Below, in pieces: positions 16,360-25,134 of a stretch of 64,000 nt of DNA. How positions within the stretch are numbered: position 1 is the stretch's first letter; each line of letters begins with the position of its first letter. The position numbers and the translations under genes are program-made. This stretch comes from Phreatobacter stygius (lineage in GTDB: Bacteria > Pseudomonadota > Alphaproteobacteria > Rhizobiales > Phreatobacteraceae), in NCBI RefSeq assembly GCF_005144885.1, contig NZ_CP039690.1, forward strand, positions 7,118,873-7,182,872, read 5' to 3'. A model generated the notes under the pieces. The model was not told the DNA's origin, made no database searches, and saw nothing but the letters and a program-made list of their open reading frames with translations.

Positions 16360-17880
16360 TCACATGGTTGCGCCGATTTGCCAGGGCACGAATTCGTTGT
16401 CGCCATACCCCAGCAGTTCGGACTTGGTCTTGTCTCCCGACGCCGTCCTGAGGATCAGCTCGAAGATCTCCCGGCCCTTGTCCTCCAGCGACACGCCGTC
16501 GAGCACGTCGCCGCAATTGATGTCCATGTCGTCGATCATCCGGGTGTAGATCTCGGAATTGGTGGCGAGCTTGATCGACGGTGTCGGCTTGCAGCCATAG
16601 GCCGAGCCGCGGCCGGTGGTGAAGCAGAGCACGTTGGAACCGCCGGCGACCTGGCCGGTGGCGGCCACCGGGTCATAACCCGGCGTGTCCATGTAGACGA
16701 AGCCGGCGCGATCGATCTTCTCGGCGTAATGATAGACCGCGCGCAGCGTGGTCGAACCGCCCTTGGCGGCAGCTCCCAGCGACTTCTCGAGAATGGTGGT
16801 GAGCCCGCCGGCCTTGTTGCCGGGCGACGGATTGTTGTCCATCGAGCCCTCGTGCTTGGTGGTATAGGCCTCCCACCATTTGATGATCGAGACCAGCTTC
16901 TCGCCGACCTCGCGGCTTTCGGCGCGGCGCGTCAGCAAGTGCTCGGCGCCATAGATCTCCGGCGTTTCCGACAGCACCGCCGTGCCGCCATGTTCGACCA
17001 GGAGATCGACCGCCTTGCCGAGCGCCGGATTGGCGGTGATGCCGGAATAGCCGTCCGAGCCGCCGCATTGCAGCGCCAGGCAAAGCTCGGAGGCCGGCAG
17101 CGTCTCGCGTTTCACCTGATTGACCAGCGGCAGCATCTCGCGGATGCGCGCCACGCCCGCCTCGATCGACTTCCTGGTGCCGCCGGTCTCCTGGATGGTC
17201 ATCGACTGGAAATGCGCGCCCGGCTCGATGCCATAGGCCTTCATCAGCCGGGGGATCTGGAACACCTCGCAGCCGAGTCCGACGATCAGCACCGCCGAGA
17301 CATTCGGATTGGTGGCATAACCCCAGATCGTGCGCTCCAGGATGTCGAAGCCGAGCCCCTCGCCGGCAATGCCGCAGCCGGTGCCGTGGACCAGCGGAAT
17401 GACACCGTCGACATTGGGGAACTCGGCCAGCATGCCCGAGCGGTTGACCGCCTCGGCCATGAAACGGGCGACCGAGGCCGAACAGTTCACCGAGGTCAGG
17501 ATGGCAATGTAATTGCGCGTCCCGGCCCGCCCCTTGGCGCGGCGGAAGCCCTGGAAGGTGGCGCGCTCGGGCAGCGGCAGGATCGCCTCCGGCGCGGCGC
17601 CCTCAGCGAAGGCATAGTCGCGATCGAACGTGGCGAAGTGGCAATTATGGCTGTGCACCCAGTGGCCGGGCGCGATCGGCTGCGAGGCGAAGCCGATGAT
17701 CTGGCCATATTTGACCACCGGCGCGTCCTGCGCGATCGGCTGGGTGGCCATCTTGTGACCCTTCAGCACGCGCGCGGTGGCGGTGACGCCGTCGACCCGC
17801 TTGCCGGCATCGATCAGATCGACCGCGACGACGACATTGTCACCCGCCGCGAGCCGGATGAAGCGCGGTTGCGTGGTCAT
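16360..17880 (-). CDS. UxaA family hydrolase (altronate/galactarate dehydratase type)
   Basis: A 506-residue cytoplasmic enzyme of the UxaA/GarD superfamily. The N-terminal 95 residues form an SAF domain (AAGDNVVVAVDLIDAGKRV, ending in HNCHF), and the remainder is the dehydratase core with GTRNYIAILTSVNCSASVA near residue 120, VHGTGCG near residue 165, LQCGGSDGYSGITANPA near residue 270 and a conserved TTGRGSAYGCKPTPSIKLAT near residue 425. Cys and Asp in these motifs bind the metal in relatives. It would dehydrate an aldonic or aldaric acid to a 2-keto-3-deoxy acid. The two RidA-like genes follow on the same strand. Confidence 0.87.
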   Translation of the reverse strand: MTTQPRFIRLAAGDNVVVAVDLIDAGKRVDGVTATARVLKGHKMATQPIAQDAPVVKYGQIIGFASQPIAPGHWVHSHNCHFATFDRDYAFAEGAAPEAILPLPERATFQGFRRAKGRAGTRNYIAILTSVNCSASVARFMAEAVNRSGMLAEFPNVDGVIPLVHGTGCGIAGEGLGFDILERTIWGYATNPNVSAVLIVGLGCEVFQIPRLMKAYGIEPGAHFQSMTIQETGGTRKSIEAGVARIREMLPLVNQVKRETLPASELCLALQCGGSDGYSGITANPALGKAVDLLVEHGGTAVLSETPEIYGAEHLLTRRAESREVGEKLVSIIKWWEAYTTKHEGSMDNNPSPGNKAGGLTTILEKSLGAAAKGGSTTLRAVYHYAEKIDRAGFVYMDTPGYDPVAATGQVAGGSNVLCFTTGRGSAYGCKPTPSIKLATNSEIYTRMIDDMDINCGDVLDGVSLEDKGREIFELILRTASGDKTKSELLGYGDNEFVPWQIGATM

Positions 17881-18000
17881 GGCGTCACTCCCGAAAATCC
17901 ATTGGCGGCGTTGTCCGCCTGCTTCGCTGTTTATAATGGCTCTTGAAACGGTTGACGCAAAGCTTGGCCGCGGCGGCCGGCGGAATGGCCGCTGCGCGTC

Positions 18001-18621
<621 letters not shown>

Positions 18622-18624
18622 CGG

Positions 18625-19317
18625 TCAGCTCCTGAACAGCCTGGTATATTGGGTTTCGTGGCGCATCGAGGCGATATCAGAGCGTAGCGCATGGCCGCCG
18701 ATATCATCGAGCGCCGTCTGGGCGGCCAGCCCGGCAGTCGCCTCGACCAGCGGCTCGAGCGCCGCCAGCACGCGCTGGCCGTCGGTCTGGCCGAGCGGCA
18801 CCAGGCGCACCGCCGCCGAGACGAGGTTTGCCGTCACCGCATGCAGGAAGGCATGCAGCGCAACCGTCTCGTCGATGCCATGGGCCGCGGTCGCGCAGCC
18901 GGCCGCAACCGGATAGGCAACCGCGTCGCCCCAGGCCGCGCGGATCAGCGCCAGGCCGTCGGCCGGCCAGGCCGCCTCGGCCGCCAGCATGAAGGCATTG
19001 CCCTGCGCCGTCGTTTCCAGCCGGCGCTCCCTGGACGGCTGAAACGCCAGCGCCAGTTCGGCAACCTCGGCCAGGGCTTGTCGGTCGCCGGCAAGCGTCG
19101 CCCGATGGGCATGGACGAAGAAGGTCGCGTCGGCGAGACCGGATCCGGCGCCGATGACCAGGTCGAGCCAATCGACCAGGGTCGCCGCGCTGGTGATGTC
19201 GCCGGTTTCCACCGCCCATTCCAGCCCATGGGAATAGCTGAAGGCGCCGACCGGGTAGGACGGCGACATCCAGGCGAGCAGTCGGTAGAGCGCCGCCGGA
19301 CGGAACGGCTCAGCCAT
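18625..19317 (-). CDS. ureF: urease accessory protein UreF
   Basis: A 230-residue all-helical urease accessory protein that links UreD-bound apo-urease to UreG and acts as a gate for nickel insertion. Typical motifs are [19 protein letters not shown] (N-terminus, residues 12-30), [10 protein letters not shown] and the terminal region [14 protein letters not shown] longer reading frame extends upstream through the UreE histidine tail, but the ATG at 19317 gives the conserved N-terminus. It overlaps the end of ureE by eight bases, suggesting coupled translation. Confidence 0.94.
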   Translation of the reverse strand: MAEPFRPAALYRLLAWMSPSYPVGAFSYSHGLEWAVETGDITSAATLVDWLDLVIGAGSGLADATFFVHAHRATLAGDRQALAEVAELALAFQPSRERRLETTAQGNAFMLAAEAAWPADGLALIRAAWGDAVAYPVAAGCATAAHGIDETVALHAFLHAVTANLVSAAVRLVPLGQTDGQRVLAALEPLVEATAGLAAQTALDDIGGHALRSDIASMRHETQYTRLFRS

Positions 19318-20056
19318 GCTTGTGGTCGTGGCCGTGACGATGTCCATGATCATGCTTGTGATCTCCGTGATCACGCTGGTGATCATGGTCATGGCCATGC
19401 TCGTGGTCATGCTTGTGGTCGTGGCCGCAGCCGCAGGCGTCGTCATGCCCGTGCCCGGCGCTCTGCACGCCGAGGACATCCCGCGCCTTGCTGGCGTGAT
19501 CCTTGGCCGCATGATCGTGGACATGCTTGTGGCCATCGGAATGCTTGTGGCCATCGGCATGCTTGTGGCCATGGTCGTGCTTGTGGCCATGGTCGTGATC
19601 ATGGTCGTGGCCGGTCACGGTGCCGTGGCCATAGGCGCCGCCTTCGGGATCGAACGGCGCCTCGATCGCCACGGCCTTGGCGCCCAGCCCCTTGACCATG
19701 TCCTCGATGACATGGTCGCGACGGATGCGCAGCTTGGTGCCGAGGATCTGGGTCGGCAGATGGCGGTTGCCGAGGTGCCAGGCGATCCTGACCATGTGGT
19801 TCGGGTCCTTGGTCCGGATCTCCAGGAGCGGCTCGGCGGCCGCGACGACCAGCACGATCCGACCGTCTTCGAGCTCCAGCCCGCAGTCCGAGACGAGCGG
19901 CACCGCTTCGGCGAGATCGAGCAGGAATTCGGTGCCCTCGACCCCTTCCATCGCCATGCGGCGGCGATGCCGGTCGTCATAATCGAGCACGACGCGGTCG
20001 ATCACCGCGCTATCGGGGAAGGAATGGGGCAAGCGGACGGCGATGGCGCGGATCAT
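19310..20056 (-). CDS. ureE: urease accessory nickel-binding protein UreE with very long His-rich tail
   Basis: A 248-residue nickel metallochaperone. Residues 1-140 are the usual UreE body (peptide-binding domain, then [15 protein letters not shown], whose His residues bind metal at the dimer interface). Residues 144-248 are a 105-residue tail with 36 His in alternating His-Asp, His-Gly and His-Lys pairs, in two blocks split by a short non-His spacer (about 189-205), and with a CGCG motif near residue 215. Typical UreE tails are far shorter. I placed the start at 20056. The tail would store or buffer nickel. Standing first in ureEFG, 148 bases after mvaB, it may use its own promoter or read-through from the block upstream. 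Confidence 0.93.
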   Translation of the reverse strand: MIRAIAVRLPHSFPDSAVIDRVVLDYDDRHRRRMAMEGVEGTEFLLDLAEAVPLVSDCGLELEDGRIVLVVAAAEPLLEIRTKDPNHMVRIAWHLGNRHLPTQILGTKLRIRRDHVIEDMVKGLGAKAVAIEAPFDPEGGAYGHGTVTGHDHDHDHGHKHDHGHKHADGHKHSDGHKHVHDHAAKDHASKARDVLGVQSAGHGHDDACGCGHDHKHDHEHGHDHDHQRDHGDHKHDHGHRHGHDHKHG

Positions 20057-20164
20057 GGGGTTTCCCGCAAATGGCAAAGGTTCGACGACGACGAGGGTTC
20101 GACAACGAATAGAGCCGCCGCGACGTTCTGGCTACACGTCATCCGCCGCTGCGCCGCTGGCCTC

Positions 20165-20187
20165 TCGCTTCGCCGCGGCCGAAGCGA
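20165..20187 (-). terminator. hairpin after mvaB, possible transcript end
   Basis: A perfect 8-bp stem (TCGCTTCG/CGAAGCGA) with a GC-rich 7-base loop lies 18-40 bases past the HMG-CoA lyase stop. There is no T-tract, so it may only pause or stabilise the end. It is the only strong dyad in the gap before ureE. Confidence 0.4.
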
Positions 20188-20204
20188 CGACGCCCCGGCC
20201 TCGA

Positions 20205-21065
20205 TCACCCGCCGGCCCGGCCGAGCTCCGCCCGCACCCAGCGGCCGGTCTCGGCCAGCCTGGCGAGATCGATGCCGGTGGACAGGCCCTGCCCTTCGAA
20301 GAAGCCGACCAGCGCCTCGGTCGCGACATTGCCGGCGGCACCCGGCGCATAAGGACAGCCGCCGAGCCCGCCGACCGAACCGTCGAACACCGTGACCCCC
20401 AGCGCATGGGCCGCGGCGACATTGGCGAGCGCCCGGCCCGCCGTGTCGTGGAAATGGCCGGCAAGGCGGCCGACAGGCACCCGGGCGGCCACCGCCTCGA
20501 CCATGGCGGCGGTCGCCTCGGGCGTGCCCCGGCCGATCGTGTCGCCGAGCGAGATCTCGACACAGCCAAGCTCATCGAGCCGGGCTGCGACCTCGGCCAC
20601 GGCCTGGGCCGGGATCGCGCCCTCATAGGGGCAGTCGAGCACGCAGGAGACATAACCGCGCACCGGAATGCCCGCCTGCCGCGCCAGCGCCATGACGGGC
20701 AAGAAACGCTCGAGGCTCTCGGCGATCGAGCAATTGGTGTTTTTCCGGGCAAAGCTCTCGGAGGCCGCGGTGAACACGGCGATCTCGTCGGCGCCGGCTG
20801 CGATCGCCGCTGCCGCCCCCTTCTCATTGGGCGCCAGCACCGAATAGATCAGGCCGGCACGCCGCGGCACGCCGGCCATGACCGCCGCGTGGTCGGCCAT
20901 TTGCGGCACCCATTTCGGCGAAACGAACGCCGTCGCCTCGATGCGGCTGAAGCCGGCATCGGCGAGCCGCCGGATCAGCGCCAGCTTGATGTCCGTGGCG
21001 ACCACACCCTTTTCATTCTGCAGGCCGTCGCGCGGGCCGACTTCGACAAGGGTGATGTCGGGCAT
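20205..21065 (-). CDS. mvaB: hydroxymethylglutaryl-CoA lyase
   Basis: A 286-residue TIM-barrel lyase that splits HMG-CoA into acetoacetate and acetyl-CoA. Catalytic features of the family are present: Arg12-Asp13 in EVGPRDGLQNE, His204 and His206 in AGHFHDTAGRA, and the HMG-CoA lyase signature with Cys237 in GGLGGCPYAPGAAGNVATE. The length fits short bacterial enzymes (P. mevalonii MvaB is about 300). A 313-base repeat gap separates it from livF, but it is on the same strand and in the same functional block as mvaA. It could alternatively serve leucine breakdown, yet no other leucine-pathway gene is in the window. Confidence 0.93.
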   Translation of the reverse strand: MPDITLVEVGPRDGLQNEKGVVATDIKLALIRRLADAGFSRIEATAFVSPKWVPQMADHAAVMAGVPRRAGLIYSVLAPNEKGAAAAIAAGADEIAVFTAASESFARKNTNCSIAESLERFLPVMALARQAGIPVRGYVSCVLDCPYEGAIPAQAVAEVAARLDELGCVEISLGDTIGRGTPEATAAMVEAVAARVPVGRLAGHFHDTAGRALANVAAAHALGVTVFDGSVGGLGGCPYAPGAAGNVATEALVGFFEGQGLSTGIDLARLAETGRWVRAELGRAGG

Positions 21066-21081
21066 GGTTCAGGCTCCGTCG

Positions 21082-21378
21082 ATTGGCGAGTGGCTGAGAG
21101 CGCGTGGCGAATGGGGCATGATGCGACAGGTTTGCGCGCAAACCCTCTCCCGCTTGCGGGAGAGGGTGGCGCCGTCAGGCGCCGGGTGAGGGTTCGAATC
21201 TAGATCCTGCGCATCAATTCGACCCGACATGCGCAGTTAGCATTGACGCAACCACCCTCACCCGGCCGCTCCGCGGCCACCCTCTCCCGCGAAGGCGCGG
21301 GCGAGGGTTTGCGCGCTCGTCGCATCATGCCCCATTCGCCATTCGCCATTCGCCATTCGCCATTCGCCACTCGCCCTT
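21082..21378. repeat. intergenic paired-repeat element, copy B
   Basis: The gap between livF and mvaB is a roughly 290-bp element closed by a 22-bp perfect inverted repeat (21106-21127 with 21319-21340). Inside lie two inverted copies of a GC-rich hairpin motif (CCCTCTCCCG...GAGAGGGTG, then CGGGTGAGGG). Much of it matches copy A near 9.5 kb. No gene is visible. It probably arose by spread of a repeat into the operon's intergenic region and does not show a transposase. Confidence 0.7.
21333..21374. repeat. tandem 7-bp repeat, six units
   Basis: Five exact units CATTCGC followed by one CACTCGC, head to tail. They form the outer edge of repeat copy B and end five bases before the livF stop codon. 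Such a heptamer array can gain or lose units by slippage. The end of copy A near 9.57 kb holds degenerate related units. Confidence 0.8.
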
Positions 21379-22080
21379 TCACGCCCCCAGATAAGCCGCC
21401 TGCACCCGCGGGTCGGCGAGCAGCTCGGCGCCGGTGCCCTCGAGCGTCAGGCGGCCAGTTTCGATGACATAGGCGCGGTCGGCAATGGCCAGCGCCTGGT
21501 TGGCCATTTGCTCGACCAGCAGGATGGTCATGCCCTGGGCCTTCAGCCGCCCGATCACCGCGAAGACCTCACGCACCACCAGGGGGGCGAGGCCGAGCGA
21601 GGGTTCGTCCAGCAGCAGCAGCTTCGGCCGGCCCATCAGGGCGCGGCCGATCGCCAGCATCTGCTGCTCGCCGCCGCTCATCGTGCCGGCGAGCTGGTGC
21701 TGGCGCTCGCCGAGACGCGGGAAGACCGCGAAGATGCCGTCGATATCGGCCTCCAACTCACGGTCCTTGCGGGTGAAGGCGCCGAGCAGCAGGTTGTCGC
21801 GCACCGACTGGTCGCCGAACACCATGCGGCCTTCCGGCGCATGGCCAATGCCGAGGCGGACGCAGTGATGCGGGCGCACGCCCCTCAGCGAGCGGCCGTC
21901 GAGGCTGATATCGCCCGAGGTCACCGGCGCGAGGCCGGAAATCGCCCGCATGGCGGTGGTCTTGCCCGCGCCATTGGCGCCGATCAGCGCGACCACCTCG
22001 CCCGTGCCGACATGAAGCGAAATGCCGCGCAGCGCCTCGATCGCGCCGTAACGCACCGACAGGTTGGAAATCGTCAGCAT
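21379..22080 (-). CDS. livF: branched-chain amino acid-type ABC transporter ATPase LivF
   Basis: A 233-residue ATPase of the LivF type, working at the inner face of the membrane. The Walker A motif is GANGAGKTTAMRAISG (residues 34-49), the signature is SGGEQQMLAIGRALM and Walker B is LLLLDEPSLGLAPLVV. It begins three bases after the fused livM-livG gene, so the genes are coupled. In this locus it would power uptake of the substrate bound by LivK, for which mevalonate is the favoured guess. Confidence 0.92.
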   Translation of the reverse strand: MLTISNLSVRYGAIEALRGISLHVGTGEVVALIGANGAGKTTAMRAISGLAPVTSGDISLDGRSLRGVRPHHCVRLGIGHAPEGRMVFGDQSVRDNLLLGAFTRKDRELEADIDGIFAVFPRLGERQHQLAGTMSGGEQQMLAIGRALMGRPKLLLLDEPSLGLAPLVVREVFAVIGRLKAQGMTILLVEQMANQALAIADRAYVIETGRLTLEGTGAELLADPRVQAAYLGA

Positions 22081-22083
22081 CGC

Positions 22084-23883
22084 TCAGCTCGCTCCCGCAA
22101 GTTCGGGCACGGCGGCCTCGGTGCCGAGATAGGCGGCGATCACGCGTGGGTCGCGCTTGATCGCGGCAGGCGTGCCCTCGGCGATCTTGGCGCCGTAGTC
22201 GAGCACGATGACGTGGTCGGACACCTCCATGACCAGATCCATATGATGCTCGATCAGGAGAATGGTGACGCCGGTTGCCTGGATCCGCTTGATGACGGCA
22301 CCGAGCTCGTGGGTTTCTTGCGGATTGAGGCCGGCGGCCGGTTCGTCGAGCAGCAGCAGCTTCGGCCACGAGGCCAGCGCGCGGGCCATTTCGAGCCGGC
22401 GCTGCAGGCCATAGGGCAGGCTTTGCGCCGGGCTTTCGGCATGGTCGCCGAGATCCAGGCTGTCGAGCAGCGCCATGGCTTCGGTGCGGGCGCGCGCCTC
22501 GGCCTGGGCCTGGCCCGGCGTGCCGACAAGGCTTGCGAAGAAACCGGCCTTGATATGCAGGTGGGCCCCGACCAGCACGTTGTCGATCACCGACATGTCG
22601 GCGAAGAGGCGCAGGTTCTGGAAGGTGCGGGCAATGCCCAGCGCCGCCACCGCATGGGCCGGCGCCCGGGTGATGTCGCGGCCACGGAACAGGATCGTCC
22701 CCTCGTCGGGCGCGACATGGCCGGACAGCAGGTTCAACAGCGTGGTCTTGCCGGCGCCGTTCGGGCCGATCAGCGCATGCACCCGCCCCGCCGTGACGGT
22801 GAGACTGACATGATCGGTCGGCACCACGCCGCCGTAACGCTTGACCAGGCCGCGGGTCTCGATCAGCGGACCGGTTTCAAAAGGCTCCGGCCGGGCGACA
22901 GGTGTCGCCGTCGCGGCAAGGATCGGCTCCGCCGGCTTCTTGGCCGTCCAGCCCAGCCGGTCGGTCAGGCCCTGCAGCGCGCCGGCGAGGCCCTTGGGCA
23001 TGGCATAGAGCGCGAACAGCAGCAGCCCGCCATAAGCGAAATGCTGCAAGGCGGGCCAGCGGGCGAGCCAGGCATCGATCAGGGTGAGCGTGACGGCGCC
23101 GAGCAGCGGTCCGTAGATATGGCCGGAACCGCCGAAGATCACCACCACCAGCAGGAAGACCGACAGGTTGAACGAGATGAAGTCCGAATTGAAATATTGG
23201 TTCTCCTGGGCGACCAGGGCACCGGCCAGCGCGCAGGTGACCGCGCTGATGACGAAGGCCAGCGTCTTGGCAGCGCGCACCGAAATGCCGACGGAAGCCG
23301 CCGCCGGCTCGGCGAGCTGCACCGCCAGGAAGGCCCGGCCGAAACGGCCCGCCAGCAGCGAGCGCAGCATGAGATGGGTCAGCACGCCGAGCAGGGCGAC
23401 GAACCAGACCCAGTCCTGGCTGGCGAAGCTCGAACCGAACAGGCTCGGCGGCGTGATGCCATAGACGCCGGCCTGGCCCTTGAACACATCGGTCCATTCG
23501 GTGGCGATCTTCTCCATGACGATGCCGAAGCCAATGGTGACCATGGCAAGGCTCGGACCGGCGACCCGCACCGCAGGAGCCGCGATGACCAGGCCGAACA
23601 GGCCGCCCATGGCGCCGGCGAAAGCCAGCGCCACCCAGGGGTTCAGCCCCCATTCGGTGCCGCCGAGCGCCGCCGCATAGGCGCCGACCGCGAACAGGCC
23701 GGCATGGCCGAGCGATTTCTGGCCGGCATAACCGACCAGCACGTTGAGGCCGGCGGCGGCGAGATAGTTCACCCCGATCATGAACAGGATGTGCAGGTAG
23801 AAGCCGTTGAGGCCGCTGCGGGAGGCAGCATAGGCAAGCGCCACGATCAGCGCGCCGAGGCCAAAGGGAGCAAGGCGCGGCAT
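22084..23883 (-). CDS. livMG: fused ABC transporter permease-ATPase (LivM-LivG)
   Basis: A 599-residue single protein joining two normally separate subunits. Residues 1-310 are a LivM permease with about nine membrane helices (motifs VLVGYAGQKSLGHAGLFAVG and FGGSGHIYGPLLGA). A short Pro/Ala-rich linker (about 315-340) leads to a LivG ATPase with Walker A GPNGAGKT at 373-380, the signature segment LPYGLQRRLEMARALA and Walker B LLLLDEPAAGLNP. No stop codon separates the parts. The start at 23883 overlaps the livH stop by one base. Such fusions are known in some proteobacterial Liv systems and enforce 1:1 assembly. Confidence 0.92.
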   Translation of the reverse strand: MPRLAPFGLGALIVALAYAASRSGLNGFYLHILFMIGVNYLAAAGLNVLVGYAGQKSLGHAGLFAVGAYAAALGGTEWGLNPWVALAFAGAMGGLFGLVIAAPAVRVAGPSLAMVTIGFGIVMEKIATEWTDVFKGQAGVYGITPPSLFGSSFASQDWVWFVALLGVLTHLMLRSLLAGRFGRAFLAVQLAEPAAASVGISVRAAKTLAFVISAVTCALAGALVAQENQYFNSDFISFNLSVFLLVVVIFGGSGHIYGPLLGAVTLTLIDAWLARWPALQHFAYGGLLLFALYAMPKGLAGALQGLTDRLGWTAKKPAEPILAATATPVARPEPFETGPLIETRGLVKRYGGVVPTDHVSLTVTAGRVHALIGPNGAGKTTLLNLLSGHVAPDEGTILFRGRDITRAPAHAVAALGIARTFQNLRLFADMSVIDNVLVGAHLHIKAGFFASLVGTPGQAQAEARARTEAMALLDSLDLGDHAESPAQSLPYGLQRRLEMARALASWPKLLLLDEPAAGLNPQETHELGAVIKRIQATGVTILLIEHHMDLVMEVSDHVIVLDYGAKIAEGTPAAIKRDPRVIAAYLGTEAAVPELAGAS

Positions 23884-24800
23884 CAGAGCTTCTCCACCGT
23901 GCGGGCGCCCATCAGGCCGCTCGGGCGGAACACCAGGACCAGGATGATCAGGCCGAAAATGGCGATCTCGCGCAGTTCGGCGCGCCAGAGCCCGACCATG
24001 GCCTCGACCACGCCGAGCAGGAAACCGCCGAGCACGCAGCCGCGCGGATTGGTCAGGCCGCCGACGATGGCGGCCGAAAAGGCCTTGAGCGCAATGCCAA
24101 GCCCCATGAACACCGAGGCCGTGACGATCGGCGCGATCAGCATGCCGGAAAGGCCCGCGAGCGCCGAGCTCAGGACGAAGGCGATGATGACGATCCATTC
24201 GACATTGATGCCGACCAGGGCTGCGGCCTGCGGATTGAAGGCGACCGCGCGCAGGGCCTTGCCGTAGCGGGTGCGGTTCAAGAAGAGATCGAGCGCCACC
24301 ATGACCACGATGGCGGTGCCGGCGATCAGGATCTCCTGCGGGCGGATGCCGACACCGGCGATGCGGATGACGCCATTGCCGAGGGGCGACGGCACGGCGA
24401 TCGAGGCCGGGCCCCAAAACGCCAGCGCGGCGTTCTGGATGATGATGCCGAAGCCGATGGTGGAGAGCACCCAGTTGAGCCCGGCCGAGCCGACAAAGGG
24501 TTTCACCGCGCCGTAATAGAGGGCGACGCCGAGCGCGCCGACCAGCGCCATAGCGAGGAGCGAAGCGGCGGAATAACCGATGATCGACATTTCGGCGGGC
24601 GCGAGATTGCCGAAATGTGGCTTGCCGGCAGTGACCAGCAGGATGGAAATGCCGGCGAGGCTGCCGGCGACCAGGAATTCGCCCTGGCCGAAATTGAAGG
24701 TCTTGGTGGTGGAATAGGTGATGTTGAAACCGAGCGCGACCAGGCCGTAGATGGCGCCGAGCGCCAGGCCGCTGGCCAGCGCCTGCAGGATTGCCGTCAT
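23883..24800 (-). CDS. livH: branched-chain amino acid-type ABC transporter permease LivH
   Basis: A 305-residue inner-membrane permease of the LivH type with about eight helices. Motifs include ALGAIYGLVALGFNITY at the N-terminus, FLNRTRYGKALRAVAFNP in the coupling loop that contacts the ATPase, and IVGGLTNPRGCVLGGFLLG near the C-terminus. It is first of the permease-ATPase run and its stop codon overlaps the start of livMG. A 334-base repeat gap lies between it and livK. Confidence 0.92.
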   Translation of the reverse strand: MTAILQALASGLALGAIYGLVALGFNITYSTTKTFNFGQGEFLVAGSLAGISILLVTAGKPHFGNLAPAEMSIIGYSAASLLAMALVGALGVALYYGAVKPFVGSAGLNWVLSTIGFGIIIQNAALAFWGPASIAVPSPLGNGVIRIAGVGIRPQEILIAGTAIVVMVALDLFLNRTRYGKALRAVAFNPQAAALVGINVEWIVIIAFVLSSALAGLSGMLIAPIVTASVFMGLGIALKAFSAAIVGGLTNPRGCVLGGFLLGVVEAMVGLWRAELREIAIFGLIILVLVFRPSGLMGARTVEKL

Positions 24801-24904
24801 GCGTGCCCTCCCCTCGGGGTGGAAATTGGTTTGGCTCGGTGGTTGATCGCGGCGTCGTTCATGATCGAGGTCTTACCGATGCTTCTCGCCTGGCGCACCG
24901 CATG

Positions 24905-25134
24905 AAAGCACCGCACGCAAGAACCCTCTCGCATCGGGCGAGGGTGGCAGCGCATGGCAAGTGCGAACGCATCTTGCGTTCGCTCGATTCTATGAGGCGC
25001 CGGGTGAGGCGCGTGAGCGCGCGGAACGGGCGCCAATGCTCGGGTTGCAGGCGCCCTCATCCTGAAATGGACGCCCCCTCACCCGCCGGCTCCGCCGGCA
25101 CCCTCTCCCTCTGGGAGAGTGTTGGTTCGCCGCC
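24905..25134. repeat. intergenic repeat element, copy C
   Basis: The 334-base gap between livK and livH holds a hairpin-rich element. Positions 24941-25008 match the reverse complement of 59825-59892 (core GCGAACGCATCTTGCGTTCGC is itself a hairpin). A second part near 25075-25125 carries the CCCCTCACCCGCCGGC...CCCTCTCCCTCTGGGAGAG motif also seen in copies A and B. No gene is visible in the gap; the first 100 bases after livH hold no clear signal. Confidence 0.65.

Noticed and set aside
19316-19620. Very hydrophobic + strand frame resembling a membrane protein
   Set aside because: It is the complement of the UreE histidine tail: alternating His codons read as Met and Val on the other strand. 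UreE and UreF on the minus strand explain the region.
20205-21065. HMG-CoA lyase as part of leucine degradation
   Set aside because: Possible in principle, but no isovaleryl-CoA or methylcrotonyl-CoA genes are near, while a degradative HMG-CoA reductase is in the same block.
21333-21374. Heptamer array considered as a CRISPR fragment
   Set aside because: Units are 7 bases with no spacers, and there are no cas genes in the window.
21508-24267. A 900-codon + strand frame across the liv genes
   Set aside because: The minus strand encodes clear Liv permease and ATPase motifs; the + frame is rich in Arg, Gln and Gly and has no family signature.
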